Positions 59,189 to 64,000 of a stretch of DNA of 64,000 nt are shown here, piece by piece. The translations under genes and the position numbers were made by a program. Positions within the stretch are counted from its first letter, which is position 1; every line of letters begins with the position of its first letter. The stretch comes from VXNF01 sp965116465 (lineage in GTDB: Bacteria; Actinomycetota; Acidimicrobiia; Acidimicrobiales; CATQHL01): positions 1,488,001 to 1,552,000 of the forward strand of contig OZ220687.1 in NCBI GenBank assembly GCA_965116465.1. Direction: 5' to 3'. A model generated the notes under the pieces. That model saw only the letters and a program-made list of their open reading frames with translations. It ran no database searches and was not told the origin of the DNA.

Positions 59189-60214
59189 TCAGGCGACGTC
59201 GGCGACGGTGACCGTGCGGCCGGTCTTGGCGGATTCGGCTACTGCGAGGGCTCCGGCGAGCGCGGAGAGGCCCGCGGCTCCGTCGACCGTGGGGCGGCCG
59301 GTGCCGGCGATGGCTACGCGAAAGCCTTCGGCGACGATCTCGTAGAGGTCGCGGCGATCGGGGACCTCGATCTCGGTCATCTCGCTGCCCACGACTCGCC
59401 AGAGTGTGCCGGCGGGTTCCTGGGCCAGGACGCCGGCGGCAATCACGCAGGCCTCGGTGCCGATGACCTCAACGGTGGTCGGGCAGTGCTCGACGGTGTA
59501 GGCATCGTGGGTCTGCACCGGCACATCGCCGAAGCGCAACGCGGCCATGACCGCATCAGGCGGGCCACCGTCACCCGGGGTCGCCCACGGCCCCTGGCGG
59601 ACCGCAATGGCCGAGGCCTCCGTGGCGGTCGCGCCCAGGATGGCCTGCGTCACCGACATGCTGTGGGTGGTGAGGTCCAGGATGGCACCGCCGCCGACCG
59701 GGTCGTGCAGGCGCCAAGCAGGAGACCGCTCGGAGACCATGATGGTGAAGCTGACCCGGACTGCCAGCGGCGTACCGAGGGAACCGGAGGAGACCAGGCG
59801 CTGGATCGTGCGGACTGTGTCGGCGCCCGGGAGATGATGGTTGATCGCCAGCACGACCCCGTGGCGCTCTGCGGCGTCGATCATCTCGCGGCCATCGGCG
59901 ACGGTCAGCGCCATCGGCTTCTCGCACAGCACGTGTTTACCGGCGGCGGCCATGGCGATCGTCTGGGGTGCGTGACGCTCGTTGACACCGGAAATGAAGA
60001 CGGCGTCGACATCCGGCCACTCGCAGGCCCGGTCGAAGTCGTCGGTCGAATGAACGAGCCCGTTCGCTGCGGCGAACTCGGAGGCCCAGGCTGCCGTGGA
60101 GCTGTAGACGAACTCGACGGAGTCCCCGCCGGCGCGGATCGCCGGCAGGACCCATCTGGCGGCGATGTTGCTGGCGCCGACGAGCCCCCAGCGCAGCGGC
60201 GGGCCGGAACTCAC
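59189..60214 (-). CDS. Gfo/Idh/MocA family oxidoreductase
   Basis: 341 residues from GTG 60214. An N-terminal Rossmann domain has RWGLVGASNIAARWVLPAIR and the family Lys in CEKPMAL; the C-terminal domain has the usual GGGAILDLTTHSMSVTQAI motif, where the His aids catalysis. NAD-dependent oxidation of a sugar or cyclitol is typical; substrate unknown. A longer GTG start at 60262 would put 16 unlikely residues before the Rossmann fold. It follows the XdhC-YHS gene by about 70 bp. Confidence 0.86.
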   Translation of the reverse strand: MSSGPPLRWGLVGASNIAARWVLPAIRAGGDSVEFVYSSTAAWASEFAAANGLVHSTDDFDRACEWPDVDAVFISGVNERHAPQTIAMAAAGKHVLCEKPMALTVADGREMIDAAERHGVVLAINHHLPGADTVRTIQRLVSSGSLGTPLAVRVSFTIMVSERSPAWRLHDPVGGGAILDLTTHSMSVTQAILGATATEASAIAVRQGPWATPGDGGPPDAVMAALRFGDVPVQTHDAYTVEHCPTTVEVIGTEACVIAAGVLAQEPAGTLWRVVGSEMTEIEVPDRRDLYEIVAEGFRVAIAGTGRPTVDGAAGLSALAGALAVAESAKTGRTVTVADVA

Positions 60215-60281
60215 CGGATGACCGCCGCGACGGCTTCGAGGGTCTGATGTCGCCGCCCCCACCGGCGGCAGACCGGACGCG

Positions 60282-61298
60282 TCATAGGAACGTCGCGGGG
60301 TCGGCGTCGAAGGCCTTCTTGCAGCCGGGGGCGCAGAACCAGTAGTCGGCGCCGGCGTGGCTGGAGCGGTACTTGGCGTCGGCGATCAGCACCGTCATGT
60401 TGCAGACCGGGTCGACCGCCGTCGCCGGCGCCTCCGGCACCGCCCCCCAGCGGGACAACTCGCCGGAGGCCCGCCGAGCCACCAGGTCGGCCATGATCGC
60501 CACCGCCAGCTCGCGGTTGCCGAGCCGGCCCAGATCCAGCCCGGCCGGGGCCTGGATCCGTGCCAGGTCCTCTTCGGACACCCCCCGGCCGCGCAGGTTC
60601 TCCACGACGGCGTCGGCCCGCTTGTGGCCGGCGATCAGCCCCACGTAGGCGGCGTCAGTGGTCAGGGCCGCCTCCAGCGCCAGGTCGTCGTAGTGCCCCT
60701 GCGTCGCCACCACGATCGCCGACCCCACACCCACACCCAAGCCGGAGAGGTCGAGTGAAGTCCGCACCAACTCGGGCACCGGGTGCTCATCGGGGGAACC
60801 ACCGTCGTCGATCACCGCCACGTCCCACTCCAGCGCCCGAGCCATCAGAGCCAGCGCGGCCACGGCCGGCGAGCGGCCGATGACCACGAGCTGCGGGCGG
60901 GGCGGCACGGGTTCCAAGTACACCTCCAGGGCACCGTCATTCTCACACGCCATCGGCACCGAGTAAGTCCCACCGGGCCCGCCGACACTCGACGAGCCGC
61001 AGCCGGCCTCACGGGCCCCCTCGCTGGCGTCCACCGAACCCCCCGACGGATCCTCCACATCGCCCAAGAGCAGCAACCGAGGCTCACCGTCCAGAAGCGC
61101 CTCCCGAGCCTGCACCACAACCGTCGGCTCCGCACAAGCGCCACCCAACCAACCGCGCACGGTCCCGTCCGCCAGGATCACCGCCTTCGACCCCTGCTGC
61201 CCCGAAGAAGGCCCCCGCCGCCACACCACCGTCGCCAGCACGAACGGGACTCGAGCCTCGGCCAGAGCAACAGCCTCCTGCAGCACGGACAGGGTCAC
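60282..61298 (-). CDS. XdhC/CoxI family protein with C-terminal YHS domain
   Basis: 338 residues. XdhC proteins bind molybdenum cofactor and insert the sulfurated form into xanthine dehydrogenase or CO dehydrogenase. The N-terminal part reads ATVVWRRGPSSGQQGSKAV and GWLGGACAEPTVV; the Rossmann domain has VVIGRSPAVAALALMARAL. The last ~45 residues are a YHS metal-binding domain (DPVCNMTV, then YWFCAPGCKKAFDADPATF), an unusual fusion. Downstream of coxL on the same strand, so it most likely matures this CO dehydrogenase. GTG 61298 follows AGGGGAG. Confidence 0.88.
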   Translation of the reverse strand: MTLSVLQEAVALAEARVPFVLATVVWRRGPSSGQQGSKAVILADGTVRGWLGGACAEPTVVVQAREALLDGEPRLLLLGDVEDPSGGSVDASEGAREAGCGSSSVGGPGGTYSVPMACENDGALEVYLEPVPPRPQLVVIGRSPAVAALALMARALEWDVAVIDDGGSPDEHPVPELVRTSLDLSGLGVGVGSAIVVATQGHYDDLALEAALTTDAAYVGLIAGHKRADAVVENLRGRGVSEEDLARIQAPAGLDLGRLGNRELAVAIMADLVARRASGELSRWGAVPEAPATAVDPVCNMTVLIADAKYRSSHAGADYWFCAPGCKKAFDADPATFL

Positions 61299-61466
61299 GG
61301 CCGACTCTCCCCTAGCTCAGCCACGACGCCAGGCACCCAACAACCCAGGGCGGGGGGTTGAGGGTGCCGGACTGCGACGCCTGCGGAGCACGCTGAGCGT
61401 GCGAAGCGTGCGGAGAGGAAGGAGCGGACGGACACCCCAGCCCCCCGCCCGGACAGGCCGACAACT

Positions 61467-61542
61467 GAGGGTGGGGATGCCGGTGGACGCCGGAGGCGGC
61501 CATTCCGAGGCCGCCGGAGCGCCACCGGCAGCGCCGCCCGGG
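61467..61542 (-). repeat. Dispersed palindromic element, copy 3 (reverse orientation)
   Basis: Reverse complement of the element at 13775-13849. The hairpin arms GGCGGCC (61495-61501) and GGCCGCC (61509-61515) are perfect, with a 7-nt loop. It lies in the 284-bp gap between coxL and the XdhC gene, so it may influence transcript stability across this operon. Confidence 0.75.
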
Positions 61543-61582
61543 CTCTGCGGACCCCGGCGGTCGCGCATGATCGGCAGTTCGA

Positions 61583-63936
<2,354 letters not shown>

Positions 63937-63940
<4 letters not shown>

Positions 63941-64000
63941 TGTGCCCTCCCTTCGGCCGCTGCGGCCTGAATGGATTTGACGATGTTGATGTATCCCGTG
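63937..64000 (-). CDS. coxS: Aerobic CO dehydrogenase small subunit, C-terminal end
   Basis: Only the last 20 residues (TGYINIVKSIQAAAAEGRAQ) and stop are in the window. TGYxNIVK is the conserved end of the [2Fe-2S] subunit of CO dehydrogenases and related hydroxylases, usually preceded by CRC. The TGA overlaps the coxL ATG. The gene runs off the right edge. Confidence 0.85.

Overview
The window is very GC-rich bacterial chromosome. A DUF222/HNH (13E12-type) protein, F420/deazaflavin-type nitroreductase-like proteins, adenosylcobalamin methylmalonyl-CoA mutase with MeaB, class Ia ribonucleotide reductase and a form I CoxL point to an actinobacterium, perhaps of the Acidimicrobiia. That placement is inference. 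Many genes have a TANNNT -10-like hexamer 6-7 nt before the start codon and no Shine-Dalgarno sequence, which suggests frequent leaderless transcripts.

Layout. 1-4063: amino-acid ABC importer (binding protein tail, two permeases, ATPase). 4280-7164: two tandem AAA/DUF4143 ATPases, each preceded by a direct-repeat array of 23-bp period; a third ATPase with a third array lies at 29091-30519. 7176-9953: an antitoxin-tail remnant in frame with valS. 9986-10160: an 83-bp duplication. 10179-14552: MscS channel, a helix-turn-helix/TOBE regulator and the molybdate importer modABC. 15065-20300: DUF222/HNH protein, nrdAB and a strong terminator. 20375-25197 (minus strand): mutA-mutB-meaB. 25245-43273: mixed metabolism, including a sugar-dehydrogenase-like lipoprotein, two paralogous DHA2-type exporters, a PIG-L deacetylase, a homocysteine S-methyltransferase, an FAD oxidase, a MaoC hydratase, an alcohol dehydrogenase, a beta-lactamase-fold lipoprotein, a class II aldolase, a deazaflavin nitroreductase, an SDR without its catalytic Tyr, and a Rieske-thiamine-diphosphate fusion.

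43411-52870 is a compact defence island whose genes overlap or nearly touch: Vsr nuclease, C5-cytosine methyltransferase, two GHKL ATPases, a DUF4420 nuclease-like protein and a Z1 helicase-like ATPase. It resembles MORC/MutL-Z1 (Mza-like) systems joined to a methyltransferase-Vsr pair. 52919-55931: SDR, RtcB RNA ligase, PPOX-family protein and an unknown Ala-rich protein. 56100-59090: a second accessory patch with a winged-helix/PD-(D/E)XK protein, hicAB and a secreted HExxH protein. 59189-64000: Gfo/Idh oxidoreductase, an XdhC-YHS maturation factor, CoxL and the tail of CoxS, an aerobic CO dehydrogenase locus. The molybdate importer at 11955-14552 would supply metal for its cofactor.

The least explained elements are the DUF4143 ATPases with their private repeat arrays, and a dispersed palindromic element of about 75 bp in three copies, one of which sits in frame inside the coupled start region of modC.
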